This document shows positions 31,947-39,152 of a stretch of 50,593 nucleotides of DNA, in pieces (position 1 is the stretch's first letter; each line of letters opens with the position of its first letter). The position numbers and the translations under genes are program-made. The notes under the pieces are model-generated. The model was not told where the DNA came from, searched no databases, and was given only the letters and a program-made list of their open reading frames with translations. Source of the stretch: Defluviitaleaceae bacterium (GTDB lineage Bacteria > Bacillota > Clostridia > Lachnospirales > WQUN01); the NCBI GenBank assembly GCA_009777845.1, contig WRLD01000023.1, forward strand, positions 1 through 50,593, given 5' to 3'.

Positions 31947-32399
31947 TTAGTCATTTTCCAGTAGCTCTACGAGCGTTTTTAGCGTGTCCTTTGTGTCAAT
32001 ATAAGCGTACCGTCCGCCTTGGTATTCGCCCTTTTGTATAAGCGGACAGCCGTTTTTGTCGAGCCGCGCGATTGTTTCGCCCATGCCCTTGATGTTTAAC
32101 GCAATGTGGTGAACGCCCTCGCCGTTTTTGTCCAAATCCTCACGCCATGTAGATGGGTTGCCGTCCGGCTCGATTAGCTCAATCGTCAGCTGGCCGCCAA
32201 CGGAAAAAAACATCAGCTTGGCGCGCGCCTCGGAGGGCTTGCCGCGGTATTCGGTCTGCGATTCCTCGCGCGTACCCGTCCAGAACCATTCGGGCTTCCT
32301 TAGCCCCAAAAATTCGGCATACGCCGCGCCTGTTTTTTCGATGTCGTGTACGAGGATTCCCACTTGTACTACTAGGTCTGACCCGATAATGCCTGTCAT
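31947..32399 (-). CDS. VOC-superfamily protein (glyoxalase / methylmalonyl-CoA epimerase-like)
   Basis: The 150 residues show two vicinal-oxygen-chelate modules. Expected metal ligands are partly visible: GVHHIALNI supplies a histidine and LTIELIEPDG and LKTLVELLE supply glutamates, but the first module reads VVQVGILVHDI with a glutamine where a histidine is usual. The order resembles methylmalonyl-CoA epimerases; the substrate is uncertain. AAAGGAG lies 9 bases before the ATG. No methylmalonyl-CoA mutase gene is nearby. Confidence 0.82.
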   Translation of the reverse strand: MTGIIGSDLVVQVGILVHDIEKTGAAYAEFLGLRKPEWFWTGTREESQTEYRGKPSEARAKLMFFSVGGQLTIELIEPDGNPSTWREDLDKNGEGVHHIALNIKGMGETIARLDKNGCPLIQKGEYQGGRYAYIDTKDTLKTLVELLEND

Positions 32400-32416
32400 G
32401 GTGCATCACTCCTTTT

Positions 32417-33217
32417 TTAGTTTTTTACGGCTATTAAAATATACGACAGCGGAATACCCTTTTTGTCGTATATGTCTGCGCCTATGTTGCCTATTTCGTA
32501 GTCATATTCGTTTAGTTTTACCATTTTTATGCCATTAAGTGCCAGCCCGTTTATAATGTCTGACATTGTGTGTGAAAAGTCTGTAAATGTTTTCGATTTG
32601 TATTCACCCGAAATATAACCCATTCCGCTGTTCCCAATCCACGGCTCTTTTCGGAAATATGAATGTACAAACCGAGTGAGGTTAGTCGGGTCAAAGTCCT
32701 GCTCGCTTGGCATTGCGAGCATATTCGACAGCGGGTGTCCGTCGTTAATCATTAGCGTTCCCCCGTGCTTTAGGCATTTTCCCGCCTTTTCAAACAGCGC
32801 GGTTAAATCCTCGAACCAGCATATAGCCCCTATCGTAAAAAATATAAAATCGAATTTGCCGTAATAGCTTTCGGGTATTTCGAGAATATTGCAGTTGATA
32901 AACTCGCAGTTTTTTACGCCCGCCTTTTGTGCGGTTTCCCGCGCTTGCCCCAAGATGTTCTCGGCAATATCGAAGCCGAAGCCGTACTCCGCGCCGCCGT
33001 CCAAAACAAGCGACAACAATTCCCGCCCGTTATTGCAACAGAACTGTGCCACGGTTTTCCCGCGAAAGTCCATATTAAGCAGCTCGTTTTTCATGTCGCT
33101 GTCAAAAAACTCAAAATTCCCCTTTTTAAGCCTGAGGTGGTTATCGTCGCCCCAATTTGACTTGCGGTTGCTAAAGGCTTCTTCCCATGCCGCCTTGTTG
33201 GCTTCAATGTAACTCAT
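32417..33217 (-). CDS. Class I SAM-dependent methyltransferase
   Basis: The 266 residues contain motif I of the Rossmann methyltransferase fold in GKTVAQFCCNNGRELLSLVL, an acidic residue after strand 2 in GFDIAENIL, and FDFIFFTIGAICWFEDL as motif IV region. The C terminus has a small extra domain. The substrate cannot be inferred. The ATG lies inside the last codons of the VanZ gene with AAGGAGG in front, so its translation is coupled to VanZ. Confidence 0.88.
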   Translation of the reverse strand: MSYIEANKAAWEEAFSNRKSNWGDDNHLRLKKGNFEFFDSDMKNELLNMDFRGKTVAQFCCNNGRELLSLVLDGGAEYGFGFDIAENILGQARETAQKAGVKNCEFINCNILEIPESYYGKFDFIFFTIGAICWFEDLTALFEKAGKCLKHGGTLMINDGHPLSNMLAMPSEQDFDPTNLTRFVHSYFRKEPWIGNSGMGYISGEYKSKTFTDFSHTMSDIINGLALNGIKMVKLNEYDYEIGNIGADIYDKKGIPLSYILIAVKN

Positions 33218-33750
33218 TGAGTTCCTCCTTCATTTTACGTTTTTTTAGGAAATACTTGCACAGCAGATAAATGCAATATCCGCCTGCCGCGCCTGCTACG
33301 TTGGCGAGCAAATCGTCAATATCGGCGGAACGCCCTATGAAATATTGAAAAAATTCTAAGCTAAACGAAAGCAAAAACGCGAGAAAAGCGACTATATGCA
33401 GCTTTCTCATTTTCGTAAATGCTAGTGGCAGGGAAAAGCCTAATGGGGCAAACATGAGGATATTGGGGATAATTTCTGACAATATTCGTCTGGTTATAAA
33501 GCCCTCTTTAGCCCACGCGAGGGGTAGCAGGTTTAAGCTGTAGGCTTCTGGCGTAAAGGTGATGGGCGTAACGAAAAAAATCGTGCCGAAGATGATTAGG
33601 GAAAACGACCACGCGCATAGTAGATAGCTTGCTTGTTTTGTAAGGGGTATGCCTTTTTTTTTTGAGGGTGAAAAATATGGGCAGGTATAGGAGAGATAGG
33701 ATTATTAGGATAATGAGGGATAGTGAGATGTAGGCTTGGATTCTTTGCAT
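33204..33750 (-). pseudogene. VanZ-like membrane protein, frameshifted at an A10 tract
   Basis: VanZ-like proteins are small membrane proteins of unclear function; some give low-level glycopeptide resistance. From an ATG at 33748-33750 with AAGGAG, the frame runs MQRIQAYISLSLIILIILS... into a run of ten adenines (plus-strand T10 at 33654-33663) and then goes out of frame. With nine adenines it would continue without a stop as KKKGIPLTKQASYLLCAW into EIIPNILMFAPLGFSLPLAF to the end at 33204, about 181 residues. Possible explanations are a sequencing or assembly error, a true mutation, or switching at the homopolymer. Confidence 0.8.
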
Positions 33751-33776
33751 GGGTGTACTCCTTTTGGAAGCTGTGT

Positions 33777-34067
33777 TTAGACCTGTTTGCGGAAGTCGTG
33801 ACCAAATGCTTGGAGTATGGTAATTGTTCCCTCGTAGGTGGTGTCATTTATCACAATTTCGGATTGTTCAAAAATATAGAAAATCCTGTGCTGTAAATTT
33901 ATACGTACGGAACGCTTTCCTTTAAGAGGCCCAATCAAAATTTTGCCAACAAATGGGTTAGCCCTTATAATATCGACTTCCCTTAAAAACTGGCGTACTA
34001 GATTAGCCGATTTTAATTTGGGCAAATCCTTTGATACAACGTCACGAGCATATCGGATATTATACAT
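33777..34067 (-). CDS. RelE/ParE-superfamily toxin (YoeB/Txe-like)
   Basis: The 96 residues have the RelE-fold order: N-terminal helices (SKDLPKLKSANLVRQFLREVDII), the NPFVGKILIGPLKGKRSVRI strand-turn, HRIFYIFEQSEIVIN, and a C-terminal ILQAFGHDF that may carry the catalytic histidine. These proteins cleave mRNA at the ribosome. It overlaps the antitoxin gene by 8 bases. Assignment to YoeB rather than other RelE groups is tentative. Confidence 0.8.
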   Translation of the reverse strand: MYNIRYARDVVSKDLPKLKSANLVRQFLREVDIIRANPFVGKILIGPLKGKRSVRINLQHRIFYIFEQSEIVINDTTYEGTITILQAFGHDFRKQV

Positions 34068-34305
34068 AATTCATAAATTCTTCTTCACTTATAAATTCGC
34101 CGTTTTCTCGCTCGTTAAGCGATTGTACGATTGTTGGGTTTTCTTGCAATATACGGATAGTTTCCACTATTCCGTCATACGTTGCTTCGTCCATCAACAC
34201 GCCAGTTATATCACTTACTGTGATTTTAATGGTTGACGGCAATTCAGACAAAACTCTGCTAATAGGGGTATCGTGCGACAAAATTCGCTCCACTGGCATT
34301 ATCAT
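34060..34305 (-). CDS. YefM/Phd-like antitoxin
   Basis: The 81-residue product has an N-terminal DNA-binding-like half (PISRVLSELPSTIKITVSD) and a C-terminal toxin-binding half of the YefM type (YDGIVETIRILQENPTIVQSL). Its position directly before a RelE-fold toxin supports the call. GAGGTGA precedes the first ATG; a second ATG two codons later is also possible. It probably represses its own operon. Confidence 0.75.
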   Translation of the reverse strand: MIMPVERILSHDTPISRVLSELPSTIKITVSDITGVLMDEATYDGIVETIRILQENPTIVQSLNERENGEFISEEEFMNYV

Positions 34306-34322
34306 ACAGTCACCTCACTAGA

Positions 34323-35261
34323 TTATAAAATACTTCTCGTCATGCTCGCGTACCCCAACGCCCCAAAAAAATACTCGGGAAGCGGTGAGTTAAATTGCAT
34401 TTCTTCATTTTTCACTGGGTGAATGAATTTTAAGCCCACTGCGTGCAAAATCTGTCCGCCTGCATCAAATGCGTGGCGTATGCCGCCGTACACGCTATCG
34501 CCTAGGACGGGGTGGCCGATATGCGACATGTGTACCCGAATTTGATGCGTGCGGCCTGTTTCCAGCCGCGCGGCGATGTGCGAAAAAGTGCCGTTCGCGC
34601 CTGCAAAACGCTCTAACACGTCTATATAGGTTACGGCGTTTCGTGCCTTTGCGTGAGTGGACGGAGCGGGTACTGCCATTTTTTTCCTGTCGTGGGGGTG
34701 TCGGCAGATTGGCAGGTCGATTTTTAGCTTGTCTTTTTTTAATGCGCCTATACAAATGGCGTTGTATATACGTGTCATTTGGCGGCTTTCTAATTGTGCG
34801 GAAAGCCCTATGTGGGCGGTGTCGGTTTTTGCTACCGCCATTAGTCCCGACGTGTCCTTGTCTAGCCTGTGAACAATGCCGGGGCGTAAAACGCCGCCTA
34901 TGCCCGATAATTCGCAGTGATGCAAAAGCGCGTTTACCAGCGTGCCTGTGTGGTGTCCTGCCGCAGGGTGAACGACCAAGCCGCGCGGCTTGTCGAGCAC
35001 GAGCAGGTCGCCGTCCTCGTAAATTATGCTTAGCGGAATGGCTTCGGGCTGTGCGTCAAGCGGAATAGGCGCGGGGATTTCGTAGGTGATTGTTTCGCCT
35101 GAGGTGACACGGTGGCTTTTGGTGATTGCTTTTTGGGAAGAAAAAACATGACTGTCAGAAAGTAGCTTCTGTGCCGCGCTTCGCGTAGGAATCAGCGAAT
35201 ATTCGGCTAAAAAAGCATCTGCTCTCATGCCATGCGCTTGGGGCGGTACGACAATATTCAC
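34323..35261 (-). CDS. RluA/RluD-family pseudouridine synthase
   Basis: RluA-family enzymes isomerise uridine in rRNA or tRNA. The proposed start is GTG at 35259-35261, overlapping the lspA stop as GTGA. This gives 312 residues: an S4 domain (GMRADAFLAEYSLIPTRSAAQKLL), and the catalytic motif HRLDKDTSGLM, whose aspartate is the nucleophile, followed by RIYNAICIG and the C-terminal GRTHQIRVHMSHIGHPVLGD. In many Bacillota this enzyme follows lspA, as here. The exact uridine target (RluD-like) is not certain. Confidence 0.94.
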   Translation of the reverse strand: MNIVVPPQAHGMRADAFLAEYSLIPTRSAAQKLLSDSHVFSSQKAITKSHRVTSGETITYEIPAPIPLDAQPEAIPLSIIYEDGDLLVLDKPRGLVVHPAAGHHTGTLVNALLHHCELSGIGGVLRPGIVHRLDKDTSGLMAVAKTDTAHIGLSAQLESRQMTRIYNAICIGALKKDKLKIDLPICRHPHDRKKMAVPAPSTHAKARNAVTYIDVLERFAGANGTFSHIAARLETGRTHQIRVHMSHIGHPVLGDSVYGGIRHAFDAGGQILHAVGLKFIHPVKNEEMQFNSPLPEYFFGALGYASMTRSIL

Positions 35262-35782
35262 GGCGCGGTTATATCTACAAAAAACGTCACGGCAAGTATA
35301 CAAAAAACGCCAACAGTTACATAAACGTCAGCTAGGTTAAAAATGGCAAAATTCATAAACAAAAAGTCGAACATATCGCGGACATAACCAAACGCCACGC
35401 GGTCAACAAGGTTTCCCAGCCCGCCCGCGAATACCAAAATAATAGGCGCGCGCATAATCCAGAGCCGCCTCTGTGCAGGAAGAAAATGGTAATACCACAA
35501 AATTCCGCCGAGAATCGCTATTTTAACGATTGCGAGCGGCCAACGCGCAAAGGGCGAGCTTGACATAAAGCCAAATAAGGCTCCGTTGTTTTCCACATAC
35601 GTAAGCCCCAAAAGCCCCTTGAGCAAAACCACATCGGGCTGTCCGCGCAGGCTTGCCGCCGCCCAGCTTTTCAGTAACAAATCGAGCGTTACTAAAATAA
35701 GCGAGGAAAGGATAAAAATTAGCCATTCCTGCTTTTTTTCTTTAAAAATGGAAGCAAATAGTGCGGTAGCCGATTGTTTCAT
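35258..35782 (-). CDS. lspA: Lipoprotein signal peptidase (signal peptidase II)
   Basis: LspA is the membrane aspartyl protease that cuts signal peptides from prolipoproteins, for example the DUF4230-like lipoprotein in this window. The 174 residues have four membrane segments. The catalytic aspartates are Asp127 in GNLVDRVAFGYV and Asp152 in FNLADVYVTVG. The N terminus is about 20 residues longer than usual and basic. The stop overlaps the start of the pseudouridine synthase gene. Confidence 0.96.
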   Translation of the reverse strand: MKQSATALFASIFKEKKQEWLIFILSSLILVTLDLLLKSWAAASLRGQPDVVLLKGLLGLTYVENNGALFGFMSSSPFARWPLAIVKIAILGGILWYYHFLPAQRRLWIMRAPIILVFAGGLGNLVDRVAFGYVRDMFDFLFMNFAIFNLADVYVTVGVFCILAVTFFVDITAP

Positions 35783-35802
35783 GCGAACACCGTACCTTTT
35801 CT

Positions 35803-35963
35803 ATAGTTGTTTAAGCTGAAAACGGTGCTGGGATTGCGAGGATTTTTGTCGCAAGGCGAGGAGCAAAAACCGCCGCGTGCTAGAGGCACGCAAGGTTTTT
35901 TGCGACGAAGCATTGCGGCAAAAAGACCGCAAGCACAGTGCCGTTTTTGGCTTAAACAACTAT
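35803..35963. repeat. Family E: 161-bp near-symmetric long hairpin
   Basis: Two 78-base arms flank the 5-base apex TAGAG at 35881-35885. The outer 14 bp (ATAGTTGTTTAAGC) match perfectly, and most inner differences are C-to-T or G-to-A on one arm, which keep G-U pairs in RNA. It lies in the 570-bp gap upstream of lspA. It could be a miniature mobile element or a structured RNA. No other copy is in the window. Confidence 0.85.
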
Positions 35964-36060
35964 CTCCGTATAATGGCACGACAAACGCACAAAAAACGGC
36001 AAAAGCGTGTAGCTTCTTCGGTTTTAAAAGGGATTGCGGATTTAAGTGATTCAAGGGCTT

Positions 36061-36190
36061 CACACGGATTTAACGGATTTTCACGGATTACACGGATTGG
36101 CTCGTAGTAAAATCCACCAAAATCCACGAAAATCCACCAAGCCCGATAAAATCCGCGTAAATCCGCGTGAATCCGCTAAATCCGCGTTTA
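36061..36190. repeat. Family C inverted CGGATT array
   Basis: Left arm CACACGGATTTAACGG, centre TTGGCTCGTAGTAAAATCC, right arm GATAAAATCCGCG to CGCGTTTA. It is bracketed by a 15-bp inverted repeat (GCACGACAAACGCAC at 35976 and its complement at 36210). Confidence 0.8.
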
Positions 36191-36223
36191 ATTTACACAT
36201 TTCAGCTTCGTGCGTTTGTCGTG

Positions 36224-36252
36224 CGGAGAAAAGGGGCAACGCCCTTTTTTAC
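36224..36252 (+). other. D-like GGGGC/GCCC hairpin with T-run
   Basis: GGAGAAAAGGGGCAACGCCC is followed by TTTTTT. It resembles family D but with a loop of AAC and the T-run on the plus strand. No plus-strand gene ends near it. Confidence 0.5.
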
Positions 36253-36274
36253 ATACTAGGAAACTACTCTGCGA

Positions 36275-36356
36275 GATGACATTCCCACCAAGTTGATGTT
36301 TTGCGTTTCACGCAAAACATCAACGAGTGTACCGTAGAAAAGGGGCTATGCCCCTC
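36275..36356 (-). terminator. Family D hairpin module at the end of pfkA
   Basis: On the minus strand the pfkA stop TGA abuts AGGGGC-ATA-GCCCCT and TTTTCT. The variable part here contains a second, perfect 15-bp hairpin (GTTGATGTTTTGCGT at 36292-36306 with 36310-36324). The module closes with GGTGGGAATGTCATC. Confidence 0.75.
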
Positions 36357-37473
36357 AATCCGCAAAGGTAATACCGAGTGCTTTTGCCACATTAACAAGC
36401 TCGCCGTTCGGGTTGACAATTTTCGCGCCGCCTACGGACGTTTCGCCCATTTTGCCGTCACCGAGAACCTCTTCAAATTTAACATAGCCCATTTTATTGT
36501 TACGCAAGCATACCATGTTACCGAAAATGCCGTCCTTAATTAGCTCGGCGGCCTTTACGCCATAACGCGCGGAAAGGATTCTGTCCGCAGGCGAGGTATC
36601 GCCGCCGCGTTGGATATGCCCAAGCACGCAGTAGCGTACCTCGTGGCGTACGAGCGATTCCAATTTATGCGCTATTTGCGCCGCTATTCCGCCGAAGCGA
36701 ACAGAGTCGGGGCTGTCCTCTACGACCTTTCCGATAACGGCAGAGCCGCCCTTTTCCACTGCGCCCTCAGTGACCGCAATAATCGTAAACGGTCTGCCGA
36801 AGCTGTCGCGTTCTTCTATTTTATTAACGATTCCGCTAATGGAGTACGGGATTTCCGGGATAAGTATAACGTCCGCGCTTCCCGCAATACCTGCGTGCAG
36901 GCATATCCAGCCCGCGGAACGCCCCATGACCTCTACGACAATAACGCGGTGGTGGCTTTCTGCCGTGGTGTGAAGCCTGTCGAGGTTTTCGGTAACGATA
37001 TTCACGGCGGTATCGAAGCCGTAGGTCGCATCCGTGGAGCTTAAATCGTTGTCGATTGTTTTCGGAATACCGACCACGTTTATGCCCTTGCGCGCAAAGT
37101 CACGCGCCGAGGTAAGCGTGCCGTCGCCGCCAAGCACGCAAAGCACGTCCACGCCCTCTTTTTTCATGTTTGCAATCGCTTCGTCGGAAACGTCTTTTTT
37201 GACCGAAACGCCGTTTTCCTCCACGGTGTAGTCAAATAGGTTGTCCTTGTTTGAATTGTAAAGAATCGAGCCGCCCTTGTGCAGAATCCCTGTGGTTCTG
37301 TCGTGGTCGAGCGATATAAAGTCGTTGTTGTACAAGCCTCGGTAGCCGAACTTGTAGCCGATTAGCTCGCAGTCCATCATGCTATGACATGCGCGCACCA
37401 GTGAATAAATTACGGCATTTAAGCCAGGTGCGTCGCCGCCGCCAGTGAGAACGGCTATTTTTTTCTTGCCCAT
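36355..37473 (-). CDS. pfkA: 6-phosphofructokinase (GGDGT / PKTIDND type)
   Basis: The enzyme phosphorylates fructose 6-phosphate in glycolysis. The 372 residues carry GGGDAPGLNAVI, the donor site GGDGTL and the catalytic PKTIDND, then MGRSAGW and a GHIQRGG loop. Glycine after GGD points to ATP as donor, while lysine in PKTIDND replaces the glycine of classical bacterial PfkA. This combination is found in the group often called III or mixed-substrate, so ATP versus pyrophosphate use needs assay. AGGAGG precedes the ATG. Confidence 0.93.
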   Translation of the reverse strand: MGKKKIAVLTGGGDAPGLNAVIYSLVRACHSMMDCELIGYKFGYRGLYNNDFISLDHDRTTGILHKGGSILYNSNKDNLFDYTVEENGVSVKKDVSDEAIANMKKEGVDVLCVLGGDGTLTSARDFARKGINVVGIPKTIDNDLSSTDATYGFDTAVNIVTENLDRLHTTAESHHRVIVVEVMGRSAGWICLHAGIAGSADVILIPEIPYSISGIVNKIEERDSFGRPFTIIAVTEGAVEKGGSAVIGKVVEDSPDSVRFGGIAAQIAHKLESLVRHEVRYCVLGHIQRGGDTSPADRILSARYGVKAAELIKDGIFGNMVCLRNNKMGYVKFEEVLGDGKMGETSVGGAKIVNPNGELVNVAKALGITFAD

Positions 37474-37496
37474 TAAAAATCCTCCTTTATTTATAC

Positions 37497-37519
37497 GAAG
37501 CTGTTTATTAAACAGATTC
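37497..37519 (-). promoter_or_regulatory. Palindrome in the pfkA upstream region
   Basis: CTGTTTA-T-TAAACAG at 37501-37515 is a perfect 7-1-7 palindrome, extended by GAA/TTC on the outside. It lies about 28 bases upstream of the pfkA ATG and could be an operator for a regulator of carbon metabolism or an RNA hairpin. Confidence 0.45.
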
Positions 37520-37522
37520 TAA

Positions 37523-37558
37523 CAATCTCCGAATGTGTTTTTCGAGTCTTTGAGATTG
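37523..37558 (-). other. Leader hairpin upstream of pfkA
   Basis: CAATCTC and GAGATTG form a 7-bp stem around an inner CGAA/TTCG pairing. It has no T-run, so it is not a terminator. It may form in the mRNA leader or in DNA. Confidence 0.35.
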
Positions 37559-37594
37559 CTTGTACATTAAAACATAAAAGTTGGGAAAATACAA

Positions 37595-38731
37595 CTATAC
37601 CCCCCGAAACAACGCCTCATGAGTTTCCTCCAGCTGCCGCATTATCGGCAGCTTCTGCGGACATTTCGCCTCACAAGCTCCGCATTTTACGCAATCGGCG
37701 GCACTCGCGCTTTTTACCCACGCTTGCCCGCGAATGGTCGAGTTGTACGCCTCGATAGCATGTTCGGTAAGCTCGTAAACGCGGTGCGTGTTCATTATGC
37801 CGAAAAGGTGCGGAATATCTATGCCCTTGGGGCATGGCTTGCAATAATTGCAGGACGTGCAATAAAGCTCCGCAAGCCTTTTGTTTTCCTCCAGCATTTT
37901 TTTAATTTGCACAAGCTCCGCGGCGGACAAATGCCCTGTTTTCGCGGCGATTACGGCGTTTTCCTCTACGTGCGACATTGTACTCATTCCCGAAAGCGCG
38001 ATGTCCACGCCCGAGTTCGCCAGCACAAAACGCAACGCCATTTCCGCTGTGCTTGCCGGCTTTTCTGCCAACAGTCCGCGAATAAGCTCGCTAGGCGCGC
38101 CCAACCTGCCGCCGCCCACAGGCCCCATTACCGTCACGCCCAGCCCTTTTTCCTTGGCGTAGGCGATATTTTCCTCATTGGAACGGTCGAGCAAATTATA
38201 TTGCAATAGCACAGACTCAAAATGTCCGCTATCCACAATCTCGCGGAGATTTTCCGCCTTGTCGTGAAACGAAAACGACAAATGTCGAATAAGCCCCTCT
38301 GCCTTTGCCCTTTCCGCCGCCTGAAACGGCCCGTTCGTAAGCGTTTCCCAGTGCCTAAAGCCCTCTAGCCCTATTCCCCAAAAATGGTAAAAATCAATAT
38401 AATCCATATCGAGGTTTTTTAGCGAGGTTTCCAACCGTCCGCGCCAATCGTCCGCCGAGTCGTTCTCAATCGGGTTTTTTGTCGATACATAGACCTTGTC
38501 GCGCCTGCCCTTTACGGCGCGCCCCACTGCCCCCTCGCTCAGCTTGTCGCAATAATACGGCGCGGTGTCGATATAATTCACGCCCAAATCAAACGCCCTG
38601 TGCATCATGGGAATTGCCAAATCGTCGTCTATTTCTTTCTTTCCGTCCTCGCCGCGCATAGGCAAGCGCATTGCCCCAAAGCCCAATGCGGACATTTTTA
38701 TTCCTGTGTTACCAAAGGTGTTGTAAACCAT
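37595..38731 (-). CDS. Aldo/keto reductase with C-terminal [4Fe-4S] domain
   Basis: Members of this clostridial group join an NADPH-dependent aldo/keto reductase barrel to a ferredoxin-like domain. The 378 residues show LGFGAMRLP, the catalytic Asp and Tyr in YIDTAPYYC, a lysine in VSTKNP and histidine in DFYHFWG. Near the C terminus lie CTSCNYCKPCPKGI and CVKCGACEAKCP, which can hold two iron-sulphur clusters. AGGAGG precedes the ATG. The physiological substrate is unknown. Confidence 0.93.
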   Translation of the reverse strand: MVYNTFGNTGIKMSALGFGAMRLPMRGEDGKKEIDDDLAIPMMHRAFDLGVNYIDTAPYYCDKLSEGAVGRAVKGRRDKVYVSTKNPIENDSADDWRGRLETSLKNLDMDYIDFYHFWGIGLEGFRHWETLTNGPFQAAERAKAEGLIRHLSFSFHDKAENLREIVDSGHFESVLLQYNLLDRSNEENIAYAKEKGLGVTVMGPVGGGRLGAPSELIRGLLAEKPASTAEMALRFVLANSGVDIALSGMSTMSHVEENAVIAAKTGHLSAAELVQIKKMLEENKRLAELYCTSCNYCKPCPKGIDIPHLFGIMNTHRVYELTEHAIEAYNSTIRGQAWVKSASAADCVKCGACEAKCPQKLPIMRQLEETHEALFRGV

Positions 38732-38754
38732 AGTTGCCCCTCCTTATTTATCCT

Positions 38755-39117
38755 TTACAAAAACGGCAATACCAAAAAAACCAGACCAAACGATATAAGT
38801 ATAGCCCCGCTTGCCAACGCCCCCTTGCCCACGCGAGTGATTTTATACGAATCATTTTCCGCTACAAAAATCTTAATCCTATCGCCAGCTTTCATAATAT
38901 TTGTAGCCTTAATGTCCATGCGGTGTACCTCGGCACGGTGCGTATATTCAATAATAGCACGGCGGTATTCGCTAAGCCCAGTAAAATCTATTATTTCCGC
39001 CATGGCTTGGGTATGCGTTTTGCGGACATGCGCTAGTTTTTTTACGTGGAATAGGAACGAACCCACGCCTAGGGCGATAAATATGCAGGCGATTATTATG
39101 TCGGGATATGGGAACAT
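38755..39117 (-). CDS. Small DUF3592-like membrane protein
   Basis: The 120 residues have one hydrophobic segment at each end (IIIACIFIALGVGSFLF and GAILISFGLVFLVLPFL). A soluble middle part (IIDFTGLSEYRRAIIEYTH ... AGDRIKIFVAENDS) fits the DUF3592 pattern of a small beta domain between two helices. The function is unknown. ACGAGG precedes the ATG. It lies between the aldo/keto reductase and the restriction-modification genes. Confidence 0.6.
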   Translation of the reverse strand: MFPYPDIIIACIFIALGVGSFLFHVKKLAHVRKTHTQAMAEIIDFTGLSEYRRAIIEYTHRAEVHRMDIKATNIMKAGDRIKIFVAENDSYKITRVGKGALASGAILISFGLVFLVLPFL

Positions 39118-39152
39118 ACAGAGCCTCGTTTCTTTTTTTTCTTGGAATTATA

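Noticed and set aside
35779..36063. ORFs on both strands within the 161-bp hairpin region
   Set aside because: They mirror each other because of the long inverted repeat and have no ribosome binding sites; no protein family is recognisable.
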